This document shows positions 52,735-62,597 of a stretch of 64,000 nt of DNA, piece after piece. Origin of the DNA: an uncultured Selenomonadales bacterium (GTDB lineage: Bacteria > Bacillota > Negativicutes > Acidaminococcales > Acidaminococcaceae); contig ONAN01000002.1 of assembly GCA_900315805.1 (NCBI GenBank), positions 87,701 to 151,700 on the forward strand. Direction: 5' to 3'. Position 1 is the stretch's first letter; each line of letters begins with the position of its first letter. Made by a program: the position numbers and the translations under genes. The notes under the pieces are model-generated. The model had not been told where the DNA came from and searched no databases. It worked only from the letters and a program-made list of their open reading frames with translations.

Positions 52735-52750
52735 CTGACTTGTCAGTCAG
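52735..52750 (+). promoter_or_regulatory. TetR-type operator candidate before tolC
   Basis: CTGACTTGTCAGTCAG contains the inverted repeat CTGAC-TT-GTCAG plus an extra CAG, six bases after the -10 box. It resembles sites of TetR-family efflux repressors. Confidence 0.55.
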
Positions 52751-52771
52751 AAAATAAGTGGAGGTATGAAG

Positions 52772-54316
52772 ATGATTCGGAAAAAACATGGAAAACGGGC
52801 TGCACTGTTAGGCTCGCTGCTTACTTTCCTGCTCGTTCCCGCTGCCTTTGCGGCGGAAACCATGCCCATAGATCTGGCGACGGCCATCAGCCGTTCTTAT
52901 GCAACCCACGCGGATATCCGCAAAGCGGAATACCAGCTGGACGAAGCCCGGGCAAACTATAACGCCGCCCGCGAAAGCTTCGGACCGACCGTGACCCTGA
53001 CCCACAGCACGGGCCGCGGCGGCTACTGGGATGAACGCTGGAACGCGACGCATACCCTGTATTCCAAAGGTATCGATAACACGTACAGCAACACCGTCAG
53101 CATGACCGTGCCCATCTACACGGGCGGTCAGCTGGAAGGCGCGCGGGATGAAGCGAAGGCCAACTACCGGAGCTCCGTGCTGGGCGAAGAACTGGCCTAC
53201 ATCAACCTGAAGAAGAACGTGACGGACGCGTACTACACGCTCCTGTCCGCCATCGACAGCGAGAATGTGTGCAAGCAGTCCGTGGCCGACCTGCAGGATC
53301 ATCTGAAAAACGTCCAGGCCCAGTACGACGTGGGCGTTGTGGCCAAGGTCGACCTGCTGCGCAGCCAGGTGGAACTGACGGATGCACAGCAGCAGCTGAT
53401 TCAGGCCCGGAACTCCTATGACAACGCGGAAGCGGCCCTCAACAACTACATGGGCCTGCTCCACGGCACGAAGCTGCAGCCGACGGAAGTGCTGCAGTAC
53501 AATCCCTACGACGGCAACATGGATGACTGCATCGCCTACGGCCTGACGCACCGCCTCGACCTGCAGCAGAGCAAGCTCCAGGTGGACTACGCGAAAGGCG
53601 CCCTGAATGCCGCGAAATCCGGCTGGCGTCCTTACGTGAACGGCGTGGCGTCCAACAACTGGAACCAGGGCGACTGGCCCGGCGACGACAATGAAAACTG
53701 GGCGATCGGCCTCAACCTGAGCATGAACGTCTTCGACAGCGGCGTCACCGGATCCAAGGTGGACGCGGCCAAGGCCAACCTCATGCAGGCCGAAGAATCG
53801 TACCGTCAGGACGCCGACACGGTCCGCCTCGACGTGCGTAACTGCTACAACAACCTGCGCGAAGCGGAAAAACGTATCCACACGACGAAAGTGGCCGTGA
53901 CGGAAGCGGAAGAAGATTACCGCATCGCCCAGGTCCGCTATGCCAACGGCGTGGGCACCAACACGGACGTCATGGACGCCGAAGTGGCGCTGACGACGGC
54001 CCGCAACAACTACAACACAGCCATGTACGACTACAATACGTCCCATAACGCCCTCATGACCTCCATGGGCGTGGAAGCCCGCCCGACCGGGTACGACACG
54101 GGCGAAAAGCACGTACGGCTGCGTTACACGAAGCAGAAATACAACACGACCTTCGAAGACACGCAGGCCAAGGCCATCAACGACCGCGTCAAGGCCTACG
54201 AAAAAGCCCGCGACGCACGCCGCAAGGCCGAGTCCGATGTAAAGGCCGCCCAGGCCGCCAAAGCTGCCGACAAGGCGGAAGCCAAAGCGGAACAGAAAGG
54301 GGCGGACAAGGCGTAA
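52772..54316 (+). CDS. tolC: TolC-family outer membrane efflux protein
   Basis: TolC forms the trimeric outer-membrane exit duct for efflux and secretion. The 514-residue precursor has a signal peptide (cleavage near AAFA-AE). Two related halves of long helices and strands follow: ATAISRSYATHADIRKAEYQ and IYTGGQLEGARDEAKANYR, then the repeat YGLTHRLDLQQSKLQVDYAKG and VFDSGVTGSKVDAAKANLMQAEE. The C-terminal 80 residues are Lys/Ala-rich. I chose ATG 52772, seven bases from GGAGGT; the ATG six bases earlier abuts the site. Confidence 0.92.
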   Translation: MIRKKHGKRAALLGSLLTFLLVPAAFAAETMPIDLATAISRSYATHADIRKAEYQLDEARANYNAARESFGPTVTLTHSTGRGGYWDERWNATHTLYSKGIDNTYSNTVSMTVPIYTGGQLEGARDEAKANYRSSVLGEELAYINLKKNVTDAYYTLLSAIDSENVCKQSVADLQDHLKNVQAQYDVGVVAKVDLLRSQVELTDAQQQLIQARNSYDNAEAALNNYMGLLHGTKLQPTEVLQYNPYDGNMDDCIAYGLTHRLDLQQSKLQVDYAKGALNAAKSGWRPYVNGVASNNWNQGDWPGDDNENWAIGLNLSMNVFDSGVTGSKVDAAKANLMQAEESYRQDADTVRLDVRNCYNNLREAEKRIHTTKVAVTEAEEDYRIAQVRYANGVGTNTDVMDAEVALTTARNNYNTAMYDYNTSHNALMTSMGVEARPTGYDTGEKHVRLRYTKQKYNTTFEDTQAKAINDRVKAYEKARDARRKAESDVKAAQAAKAADKAEAKAEQKGADKA

Positions 54317-54346
54317 ACCCCCGTACAACCGAACACGAAACGAGAC

Positions 54347-54379
54347 AGGCTGCAGCATTCCGGTGCTGCAGCCTTTTTC
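54347..54379 (+). terminator. Terminator after tolC
   Basis: AGGCTGCAGCA pairs with TGCTGCAGCCT around six bases and is followed by TTTT. Confidence 0.88.
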
Positions 54380-54569
54380 TGTGCCGCCTTCCAAAAATTT
54401 ATGTAAACGTTATGATTTTGACACAGATTTCCGGTATACTGCCAAAAAAAGCGGAGCCCATGCGGATTTATGCTATAATGAAAATGTAATGTGGGAGTCT
54501 GTATATTTTGCGGCTCCCGGTTTGCAGGACATCTTATTGGCACAATGCCGAGGAAAGTGTACGGAAACC

Positions 54570-57500
54570 ATGACTCGTACCCGTAAATGGATGCTGGGGA
54601 TCGTAGTGGTGCTGTGCGCCATATACGCGGTGCTGACGCAGTTTGTCATGCCGCGCGTATTGACGCAGGCCCTCCCTTACGCCCAGAATCTGGCAGCCAA
54701 TTACATAAACGGAAGCGTTTCGATCGGTAAAATCGAATGGAACGGCGGCTTCACGGTCATCCTCCGCGACGTGGAGGTGGACGATGTACAGCACCGGCCG
54801 GTGGCAAAGCTGCCGGAGACGCGCGTGACCGTCAATCCCTTTATGGCCCTGAGCAGCACGGACAAGGCCATTTCGGCCGTCGCCATCCGGGAACCGGTCC
54901 TTTATGTGACGCAGGATACACAGGGAAAATGGAATATCCAGAATCTGATGAAGCCTTCCCAGTCGGACACGACGCCTTTTTACGGCATTGCGTCCGTCGA
55001 GGACGGTACGGTTGTCGTGTCCCTGCCGCAGGGGCGCTGGGAATTCGGCGTGAACGGCAAGGTGGACGGCAGCCATAACCCGGTCTTCGACCTGGACTTC
55101 ACCGTGACGAACCCCGCCATGGACCCCGTCCATCTGACGGGCGGCCTGACGACGAAGGGCGTGGGCAAGGTCCATTTTGTGACGGACCGCGTCGACCTGG
55201 CGCCGTTTGCCTCCCTGGCAGCGCATTACGGCCAGGTGCGGGAAGCCGGCGGCGAAGTGGTGAAACTGAACGGGTTCTGGCATAACGACGGCCAGGACAC
55301 GCTGCTGCAGGGCACGGTCACGCTGCGCGATGTGCACGGCGTCCGCGCGTTCGGCGGACGGGACTGGAAGTTTAGTGTCAGCGGCACCGTGACGGGCACG
55401 GACCACGCCATGAGCACGCAGGACCTGACCCTCACCCTCAACGGACAGGTGATCCACCTCGACGGCGATGTGGATTACAGTGACCTGGATCATCTGCGCG
55501 GCACCATCCATGCCGACGCGCCGTCCCTGACCTACGGCGGCCAGACGGTGCGCAATGTGCATGTTGACGGCGCCCTGGTGGACAGCGTGGCCTTCCTGCG
55601 CGAAGCGTCGCTGGAATACGGCGGCGGCACCGTGAAGGCCAGCGGCGATTATGATTTGAAATCCGGCGCCCTGACGGCGCAGACGCAGATAGACCATGTG
55701 ACCGTGACCGTGCCGGCCCGGCAGGACGAGACCATCGGCGTCAATGCCGAACTGGCCCTGCAGGGTACGTTGGACCGGGAGAACGCCAAATTAAAGGCGT
55801 CCCTGGCGGCGCATACCTTCAACCTGACCTGGCGCGGCATGACGCTGAAAGTGGTTGATTTTGACACGGACGTGACGGAACAGGGAGCCGACATCCATAC
55901 GCTGTCGGCCTTCATGGGACCGGGCGCCCTGACGGCGACGGGCAGGGTCGGCTTCGACGGCTCGTATGACCTGCGGGGCAAACTGGCGGATATTCCGGTG
56001 GCGCCGTTCCTGGCTGCGGCCGGGGAAGACGGCAGCGGCTACCTGTCGGCCCATTATGCCGTGCAGGGCCGGGGCACCAGCTTCAAGGCGCAGACCGGCA
56101 GCCGGCTGGCGGACCTGCGCGTACGGGGCATCCATGTGAAGGACGCCGCCGGCCGGGCCGATATCGACGGCCGCCGCGTCACCCTGCGGCACTATGTGGT
56201 GCAGATGGACCAGGGCCGCCATGTCCTCGACGGCACGGCGGATTTCAACCAGAGCGATCCGGCCCTGGACCTGACCGTTTCGACGGAGAACGTCCGCGTG
56301 GAACCGCTGCTGCAGGTATCCGGCCTGAACCAGAAGGTGCAGGCGACGGGCAACCTGACGAACAGCCTGTCCGTCCACGGCACGCTGGCCCATCCCGATG
56401 TGACGGGCGAAATCCATATGACGGACGGCAGTGTTATGGGCTACCTGGTGGAAAACATATCCGGGCGCTACGCGTACCGGGACGGCGCCTTCAGCCTCCA
56501 GGACGGCCTGGTGCGCTCCATGTCCACGACCGTGAAGATCCACGGCACCATGGACCGGGCGCAGAACCTTGATTTTGAGGCAGCGGCGACGGACGTCGAC
56601 CTGGCCGAGCTGCCGATCCAGGACGAGGGCGCGGCCCTGACGGGCTTCGTATCCGTGTCCGGCCACTTGGGCGGGACGCTGCAGGCACCCTTGTTCGACG
56701 GCACTGTGAAGAGCGATTCCTTCACCGTCAACGGCGTGGAAGTGCAGGCCCTTTCCGGAACGCTGCGCAGCAACGGCAAAGACCTGAACGAACTGAAGGC
56801 AGGCTTCCAGCAGCCCGGCACGGACAACCTCTATGCCGAATACCGGGCGGACCTCACCCTCGACATTCCGCACCGCGACCTGCGGGGCCGCATCGGCATG
56901 AGTTACGCCGACGTGCATAAGCTGCTCACCATGGCGAAGGCCGACCTGCCCGTCCAGGGCATTGCCACGGGCATGATCACCTTTAACGGCCCGGACACGC
57001 CGACCCTGATCGACGCCGCGGTGCACGACATTTCCATCAACACGCAGCATTACGACCGCATGTCCCTGCGGGCCAGCTTCCTCCATGGCGTGCTGGACAT
57101 CCATACATTGAAACTGCAGGAAGACCGCATGTTCCCCGAAGACGGCATCCTGGCCGTCCAGGGCAAGGTGGACTTTCCGAAACGGACGCTGCAGATCGAG
57201 GCTGGCGCCGTGGACGCCAACCCGGCCATCATCACGGCCCTCATGGCGCAGCCGGTGCAGTTCTCGGGCCTCATGAACGCCACCATTCAGCTGGGCGGTA
57301 CCTTCGACAATCCGACGGGCAACGGGTCCCTGGAAATCACGGAAGGAACCGTGGCCGGTGCCGGGTTCGACCGCGCCCTGGCCATGCTGACCATGAAGGA
57401 TGGCTTCATCCACTTGGACCAGATGCTGGCGGAACGGGACATCTACAAACTGACGGCCAGCGGCGATATCCCTCTGGACCTGTTCCGGGTCAAGGGACAG

Positions 57501-58838
57501 CGCAAGGACCCCAATGCCCAGATGAACATCAACGTGGACTTCAACGAGGCCAGCCTGGCCGCCCTGAGCGCCTTTGATTTTGTGGAGTGGGGCACGGGCG
57601 ACACGAAAGGCAAGCTGAACATAACGGGCACGCTGGACAATCCGCAGCTCTTCGGCAGCCTGAGCGTGGAAAACGGCTCCCTCAAGGTCCGTTACCTGAA
57701 CAATGTCATCGACAACATCAACATGGACGTGGCCTTCGACGGCAGCGTTGTCAATGTGCGCAACCTGTCGGCCCGCATGGGCCAGGGCTTCGTGGCCGGT
57801 GGCGGCACGTACGACCTGAGTGCGTCCGCCGCAAACAGCTACACCTTCCAGATGGCCATGCAGAACGCCCAGGTCGATTCCCAGTTCGTGCAGGCCCGCC
57901 TCAACGGCAACCTGCTCGTGCGGCCGGAGCATTACTTTATCCGCATGCGCGACACGCACGGGTTCCCGCGGGCGGGATACCGGCCGAAGATTTCCCTGGA
58001 CCTGCGCCTGGACGATGTGCTGATCAACATGCCGACCATCCCCGAGCTGGGGGACAGCACCAGCAACATCGGCCTCGACGTGAAAGTGACCCTGGGCCCG
58101 AAAGTGCACCTGTATAACAAGTACCTGTACGACATGTGGCTGAAGGGCGGCATCCACGCCCGGGCCAGCACCCTGTTCCCCGTCGTGGACGGCAGCATCG
58201 AGACCGTCAAGGGCGACATTACGTACCTGCGTACGGACTTCAAGGTCGACGAGGGCCGCCTGCTCTGGATGGAGCCGGGCACGTTCCTGCCGAACGTCAA
58301 CCTGACGGCCCACACCAAGTTCGGCCGCTACCGCGTCATGTGCAATGTATCGGGACCGCTGTCCCAGGGCAAGCTGGATATGAAACTCACGTCCGAGCCG
58401 TCCCTGCCGCAGAGCACCCTGTCCCGCATGCTCATGCTGCAGCGCTTCTCCGTCGGCGGCAACTCCGTCACGGGCCAGGATATGCAGAACCTGCTCGTGG
58501 CCGGCCTGGAAACGGGCATGCTGGGCGACGTGGAGCAGATCATCAAACGCACCCTGCATATCGACCAGTTCCGCGTCTACCTGGGACGCGTGGAAAATGG
58601 CGTCGATTTTACCTCGAACAACGAAAAGGATTTGACGCGGGACGAGCAAAAGCAGTACAATTGGCTCGTAGCAAAGAATCTGACAGACCGGTGGAGCGTG
58701 GGGTACACCGCCAGCTTCAACGGCGAAGACAATAATCTCTATACGCAGTACGAATTGACGGACCGCCTGTTCATGACCATCTCCAACGATGAAGATTCGA
58801 ACAAACGGTACAGTGTGGAATACCGCGTAGGCTTCTGA
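54570..58838 (+). CDS. tamB: Translocation and assembly module protein TamB
   Basis: TamB is an AsmA-like inner-membrane protein spanning the periplasm, involved in outer-membrane assembly or lipid transfer. The 1422-residue protein has one N-terminal membrane helix (about 8-28). A very long region of repeated beta-strands follows, with the conserved C-terminal TamB domain over the last 350 residues (GTLDNPQLFGSLSVENGSLK, TLSRMLMLQRFSVGG, NLTDRWSVGYTASFNGEDNN). Earlier in-frame codons run back into the tolC terminator, so ATG 54570 is preferred. Its ribosome site is weak. A sigma gene follows after 19 bases. Confidence 0.93.
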   Translation: MTRTRKWMLGIVVVLCAIYAVLTQFVMPRVLTQALPYAQNLAANYINGSVSIGKIEWNGGFTVILRDVEVDDVQHRPVAKLPETRVTVNPFMALSSTDKAISAVAIREPVLYVTQDTQGKWNIQNLMKPSQSDTTPFYGIASVEDGTVVVSLPQGRWEFGVNGKVDGSHNPVFDLDFTVTNPAMDPVHLTGGLTTKGVGKVHFVTDRVDLAPFASLAAHYGQVREAGGEVVKLNGFWHNDGQDTLLQGTVTLRDVHGVRAFGGRDWKFSVSGTVTGTDHAMSTQDLTLTLNGQVIHLDGDVDYSDLDHLRGTIHADAPSLTYGGQTVRNVHVDGALVDSVAFLREASLEYGGGTVKASGDYDLKSGALTAQTQIDHVTVTVPARQDETIGVNAELALQGTLDRENAKLKASLAAHTFNLTWRGMTLKVVDFDTDVTEQGADIHTLSAFMGPGALTATGRVGFDGSYDLRGKLADIPVAPFLAAAGEDGSGYLSAHYAVQGRGTSFKAQTGSRLADLRVRGIHVKDAAGRADIDGRRVTLRHYVVQMDQGRHVLDGTADFNQSDPALDLTVSTENVRVEPLLQVSGLNQKVQATGNLTNSLSVHGTLAHPDVTGEIHMTDGSVMGYLVENISGRYAYRDGAFSLQDGLVRSMSTTVKIHGTMDRAQNLDFEAAATDVDLAELPIQDEGAALTGFVSVSGHLGGTLQAPLFDGTVKSDSFTVNGVEVQALSGTLRSNGKDLNELKAGFQQPGTDNLYAEYRADLTLDIPHRDLRGRIGMSYADVHKLLTMAKADLPVQGIATGMITFNGPDTPTLIDAAVHDISINTQHYDRMSLRASFLHGVLDIHTLKLQEDRMFPEDGILAVQGKVDFPKRTLQIEAGAVDANPAIITALMAQPVQFSGLMNATIQLGGTFDNPTGNGSLEITEGTVAGAGFDRALAMLTMKDGFIHLDQMLAERDIYKLTASGDIPLDLFRVKGQRKDPNAQMNINVDFNEASLAALSAFDFVEWGTGDTKGKLNITGTLDNPQLFGSLSVENGSLKVRYLNNVIDNINMDVAFDGSVVNVRNLSARMGQGFVAGGGTYDLSASAANSYTFQMAMQNAQVDSQFVQARLNGNLLVRPEHYFIRMRDTHGFPRAGYRPKISLDLRLDDVLINMPTIPELGDSTSNIGLDVKVTLGPKVHLYNKYLYDMWLKGGIHARASTLFPVVDGSIETVKGDITYLRTDFKVDEGRLLWMEPGTFLPNVNLTAHTKFGRYRVMCNVSGPLSQGKLDMKLTSEPSLPQSTLSRMLMLQRFSVGGNSVTGQDMQNLLVAGLETGMLGDVEQIIKRTLHIDQFRVYLGRVENGVDFTSNNEKDLTRDEQKQYNWLVAKNLTDRWSVGYTASFNGEDNNLYTQYELTDRLFMTISNDEDSNKRYSVEYRVGF

Positions 58839-58857
58839 GGAAAGGAGGGAGAAGTCC

Positions 58858-59490
58858 ATGTTACCGGCATATCTGGCCGAATTGAAAAAAGTAAAACTTC
58901 TCGCTCCCGAGGAAGAACGCGCGCTCTGGGAAGCGGAAAAGGCGGGCGACGGGGAGGCGCACCAGAAACTGATGGCCTCGTACCAGCCGCTGGTCTTCAA
59001 AATCGCCGTCTCCTTCCGTCTGACGGAAGAGGTGACCATGGAGCTGATCCAGGAGGGCATGGTGGGCCTTCTGGAAGCCGCCGAAAGCTATGACTACACG
59101 CGCGGCGTGGCCTTCAGCCTCTTCGCCATGCACCGCATCCGCGGCCGCATGTGCGATTTCCTGACGCGGGAACACGCGAACGAGTTCCTGTCCCTGGATT
59201 GGGAGAGCGAAAACGGCAGCACCCTGGCGGATTTTCTGCCCAGCCAGCAGCCCGTACCGGAAGAGATTGCCGAGCGGCATGCCGTGTCGGCCCGGGTGTG
59301 CGGAGCCGTGGAGCGCCTGCCCGGCAAGGAGCGCGAGGTCCTGCGGGGCCTGTTCCTCGACAACCGGTCGCCGGCGGATCTGGCCGATTCCATCCACGTG
59401 AGCACGAACCACGTCTACCGCCTCGAAAAGAAGGGCGTCCAGCGGGTCCGCGGCATGTTGTCGCGCTTCATGTCAGACTTCCACAAATGA
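58858..59490 (+). CDS. RNA polymerase sigma-70 family factor in the outer-membrane cluster
   Basis: The 210-residue protein has sigma region 2 (about 30-110: VFKIAVSFRLTEEVTMELIQEG, AFSLFAMHRIRGRMCDFL) and region 4 (about 145-200: AVERLPGKEREVLRGLFLDN, ADLADSIHVSTNHVYRLEKKG). Region 3 is reduced. It follows tamB by 19 bases, with AAGGAGGG before ATG 58858, and is followed by a terminator. Its position suggests a role in envelope gene control; targets are not known. Confidence 0.82.
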   Translation: MLPAYLAELKKVKLLAPEEERALWEAEKAGDGEAHQKLMASYQPLVFKIAVSFRLTEEVTMELIQEGMVGLLEAAESYDYTRGVAFSLFAMHRIRGRMCDFLTREHANEFLSLDWESENGSTLADFLPSQQPVPEEIAERHAVSARVCGAVERLPGKEREVLRGLFLDNRSPADLADSIHVSTNHVYRLEKKGVQRVRGMLSRFMSDFHK

Positions 59491-59509
59491 GCATTGACAA
59501 GCAATCAGC

Positions 59510-59541
59510 AAGGCACAGGGTTTGTCCCTGTGCCTTCTTTT
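59510..59541 (+). terminator. Terminator after the sigma gene
   Basis: AAGGCACAGGG pairs with CCCTGTGCCTT around TTTGT, followed by CTTTT. Confidence 0.85.
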
Positions 59542-59792
59542 CATATTATGGCGAAAATGCAAGATAAGTAGTGATTCTGTATTGAAAAACGGAGAAAAAC
59601 GAAATTAATCACGCTATTTTAGGGAATAAGATGTCTTATGCCGTGTGAAAAGAAAAAGGGAATTCCGATTATAATTTAAAACAGGGCAAGGGGGAAGTAT
59701 GCCCTGTCCCAAAGGAGCCGGAACCGCCGTCAGGCGGGACGGACGCGGGAGAATCAACAGAAGTACGATCGGTTGAAGCGAGGTGAACGGTC
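59542..59792 (+). other. Leader region of the one-TM protein gene
   Basis: It holds AT-rich DNA with a TATAAT near 59672-59677 lacking a clear -35. Two hairpins follow (ACAGGGCA/TGCCCTGT at about 59681-59709 and CCGCC-GTCA-GGCGG near 59728). An orphan AAAGGAG has no start codon behind it. The actual ribosome site is GAGGTGA before 59793. Confidence 0.4.
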
Positions 59793-60353
59793 ATGACGCA
59801 GCGCAATTCTGTGTGCAGCCGCATACGGAATGCCAAAGCCAGCCTGGATAATGCGGAAAAGAGTTTCCGTGACAACCAGGAGGTCCGCGGGGAACTGGAC
59901 CTGATGCTGGCAGAGGCGGAACTGCAGAATCTGCGCCAGAAACGTCCGGCGTGGGTTGCCTGGACGCGGCGCAGTTTCGCGGCCTTGAGTGCCCTTGTGA
60001 TCGTTGCTGCCGGCGGTATCGGCTGGTGGTGGTCCTCGGCCCGCAGCGCCGGACGGAGCGGCGCGGCAGGCGTACAGGCGACGCAGGCTGTGACGACCGT
60101 GGCGCCTGCAGCCGCGCAGAAGAATCGGGAGCAGGCCGTGGCCGGACAGGCTTCCGGCAGCGGTACGGCTGCCGCCGGGCAGAAGGCGGGCGTTTCCGCT
60201 GCTGCCACGGAACAGGCCGCGCAGCCGGCGGAAAGCGCCAAAGCGGCCAGACCGGCGGCCGGGTCCCAGGGCGGGAGCCGCGTGCGGCTTTCTTCTTCGG
60301 AAATGCGGCAGCTGATTCGGTCCGGAAAACAGGAACTGGGGAACGGGCGATAA
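59793..60353 (+). CDS. Single-TM protein with Ala-rich extracytoplasmic tail, unrecognised
   Basis: The 186-residue protein has a charged N-terminal 60 residues (SLDNAEKSFRDNQEVRGELD), one membrane helix (about 62-80) and an Ala/Gln-rich low-complexity tail. It ends with a short basic motif (SSSEMRQLIRSGKQEL). The topology is that of an anti-sigma or a periplasmic tether. It lies just after a sigma gene but behind a terminator, so partnership is speculative. Confidence 0.6.
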   Translation: MTQRNSVCSRIRNAKASLDNAEKSFRDNQEVRGELDLMLAEAELQNLRQKRPAWVAWTRRSFAALSALVIVAAGGIGWWWSSARSAGRSGAAGVQATQAVTTVAPAAAQKNREQAVAGQASGSGTAAAGQKAGVSAAATEQAAQPAESAKAARPAAGSQGGSRVRLSSSEMRQLIRSGKQELGNGR

Positions 60354-60483
60354 CCTATCAAAGCAGATACTAGAAAGCAGACACTGCTTGTGGTATAATA
60401 TATATTATTTATTTTGTGATTCCAGCGTAAATCCTTGTCCGGTCCGGGGGGACCGGGCATATCAATCCGGAGGGTATATCATT

Positions 60484-62523
60484 ATGAATCATGCGTTTAA
60501 GGCACGTCTTGCGATGGTGCTTGCCACCGCACTGCTGACGGCCTCGCCTGTATTTGCCGAAACAACGGCCAGTACATCGCAGCCGGTTGATTTGAAGGGT
60601 AAACCGGTCAACACGACAGAAAACAGCGGTACCGTGGAGAAATCGCAGTCCCTGGAGAAAGAACAGGAAGAAGCTGCGAAACGGGCGGCGGAAGCCATGG
60701 CCCAGGGTCCCCGCGGCACGACGTCCATGCCGGCACCGGCCCAGCAGAGTCAGGCGCCTGCCGCAGGAGCGCCGGAAGAGGGAGCTCCTGTGGAGACCAC
60801 CCCGGTGAACGAGGTGGACCCGGAACTCAAACCGTTCCTCGACAAAACAATCACGAAGATCGTCATCGAGGGCAATAAGGAAATCAAGACGGAAGACATC
60901 CAGACCGCCGTCATCAGCAAACCCGGCGTCAAACTGACCGAAGATGCCCTGGCGCGCGACCTGCAGTCCATCTATTCCCTGGGCTGGTTCTATGACCTGC
61001 GCCCGACCTTCAAGGCGGTGCCCGAAGGCGTCGAAGTGACGTATCACGTTATGGAGAACCCGCAGTTCACGAATTACCGGATTGAAGGAAATACGAAAAT
61101 CAAGACCGACGATATTGAAAAGATGATCGGCCTCCAGGCCGGTGAGATGATCAATATCCGGAACGTCACGGAACGCATCCAGCAGGTGGAAGCGGAATAC
61201 AAGAAGCAGGGCTATATCCTGGCCCGCGTGACGGATCTGCGCGTCCTGCCCGACGGCACGCTGTACGTACAGGTCAACGAAGGCATCGTCGAAGACTTCA
61301 AGGTCAAAGGCAATGTCAAGACCAAGGATTATGTCATCCTGCGTGAAATCCGCATGAAGAAGGGCGAACCGTTCAACACGAACCTGGCCCGCCGTTCCAT
61401 GCAGCGCATCTACAACCTGGGCTTCTTCGAAGACGTCAACGTACGCCTGAACCCGGGCAGCGAACCGAACTCCGTGGAAATGGAGATCAGCGTCGTCGAA
61501 CAGAGCACCGGTACCTTCGGCATCGGCGCCGGCTACAGTGACGCCGACGGCTTCGTAGGCATGGTCAGCCTGGGCGACAAGAACTTCCGCGGTACCGGCG
61601 ACAGTGTCATGATCCGTTGGGAATTCGGCGGCGAAGACAACGCCAACTACGATTTCACATACACGAAACCCTGGATTGATAAAAAAGAGACGACGGCTTC
61701 GCTGTCCCTCTACAACTTCACGAACGAATACGCCGACTACAACCGGGACGCCGACGAAATCGCGCGGTACGACAAAAAGCGCATCGGCCAGGAACTGTCC
61801 TTCAGCCGCCGTGCCGGCGAATATGTCAGCAACGTCGTGACCCTGAAGAACCGCTCCGATAAATATGAAGGCGCGGAAGACGGCTACAGCACGCAGTACT
61901 ACGAAGATTCGTTTAACAGTTCCAAGTATTACGATCCTGACGTCTATAAGAAGACCGCGCACGAACGCCGTAAGGAAAACTTCGGCGATACGCGCAGCGT
62001 AGCCTTCGCGCGCATCTACGACTCCCGCGATAATGTGTACGATCCCCATTCGGGCAAACGCAATTCCTACACGTTCGAATGGGCCGGCCTCGGCGGTGAC
62101 TTCAATTTTGAAAAGGTCACCGTCGATTACCGCTACTACCTGAAGGCCGGCGGCCAGAACGTACTGGCCTTCGATTTCGGCGCCGGCTACGCCTGGGGCG
62201 ATATGCCGCTGTCGCAGCGCTTCTCCATGGGCGGCTCCGACACGCTCCGTGGTTACGAAGACGACCAGTTCCGCGGCAACAGCTTCCTGCGCGGCACCAT
62301 GGAATACCGCATGCCTATCGTCAAGAAGGTACAGGGCGTCCTGTTCGTGGATTCCGGCTATGCCTGGGATAAACGCGACGAGACCATGTTCGACATGGGC
62401 CTCATCAAGGTCGGCTACGGCCTCGGCATCCGCGTCAACTCGCCGTTGGGCCCGATCAAGCTGGATTATGGTATCGGCGAAGACAAGAAGAAGTTCCACT
62501 TCAGCTTCGGCGGCCAGTTCTGA
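60484..62523 (+). CDS. bamA: Outer membrane protein assembly factor BamA
   Basis: BamA inserts beta-barrel proteins in the outer membrane. The 679-residue protein has a signal peptide (about 1-25) and a Gln/Pro/Ala-rich linker (about 26-110). Three POTRA domains follow (starting near ITKIVIEGN, FTNYRIEGN and VEDFKVKGN), where E. coli has five. The Omp85 barrel has the lid-lock motif LRGYEDD (RGF/RGY type) and ends FHFSFGGQF with a terminal Phe. I chose ATG 60484 after GGAGGG; upstream codons are not signal-like. Promoter: extended -10 TGGTATAAT near 60394-60402. Confidence 0.95.
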   Translation: MNHAFKARLAMVLATALLTASPVFAETTASTSQPVDLKGKPVNTTENSGTVEKSQSLEKEQEEAAKRAAEAMAQGPRGTTSMPAPAQQSQAPAAGAPEEGAPVETTPVNEVDPELKPFLDKTITKIVIEGNKEIKTEDIQTAVISKPGVKLTEDALARDLQSIYSLGWFYDLRPTFKAVPEGVEVTYHVMENPQFTNYRIEGNTKIKTDDIEKMIGLQAGEMINIRNVTERIQQVEAEYKKQGYILARVTDLRVLPDGTLYVQVNEGIVEDFKVKGNVKTKDYVILREIRMKKGEPFNTNLARRSMQRIYNLGFFEDVNVRLNPGSEPNSVEMEISVVEQSTGTFGIGAGYSDADGFVGMVSLGDKNFRGTGDSVMIRWEFGGEDNANYDFTYTKPWIDKKETTASLSLYNFTNEYADYNRDADEIARYDKKRIGQELSFSRRAGEYVSNVVTLKNRSDKYEGAEDGYSTQYYEDSFNSSKYYDPDVYKKTAHERRKENFGDTRSVAFARIYDSRDNVYDPHSGKRNSYTFEWAGLGGDFNFEKVTVDYRYYLKAGGQNVLAFDFGAGYAWGDMPLSQRFSMGGSDTLRGYEDDQFRGNSFLRGTMEYRMPIVKKVQGVLFVDSGYAWDKRDETMFDMGLIKVGYGLGIRVNSPLGPIKLDYGIGEDKKKFHFSFGGQF

Positions 62524-62554
62524 TGTAACTATTTCAACCAAAGCAATCAATCAT

Positions 62555-62590
62555 ACCGGAAGGCGGCTCTGTCTCCTTCCGGTTTCTTTC
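62555..62590 (+). terminator. Terminator after bamA
   Basis: ACCGGAAGG pairs with CCTTCCGGT around a GC-rich loop, followed by TTCTTTC. It ends seven bases before the next start codon. Confidence 0.65.
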
Positions 62591-62597
62591 AAACTAT

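Noticed and set aside
55791..59060. Long minus-strand open frame opposite tamB
   Set aside because: Antisense shadow; composition is His/Val/Gln-rich and matches no family.
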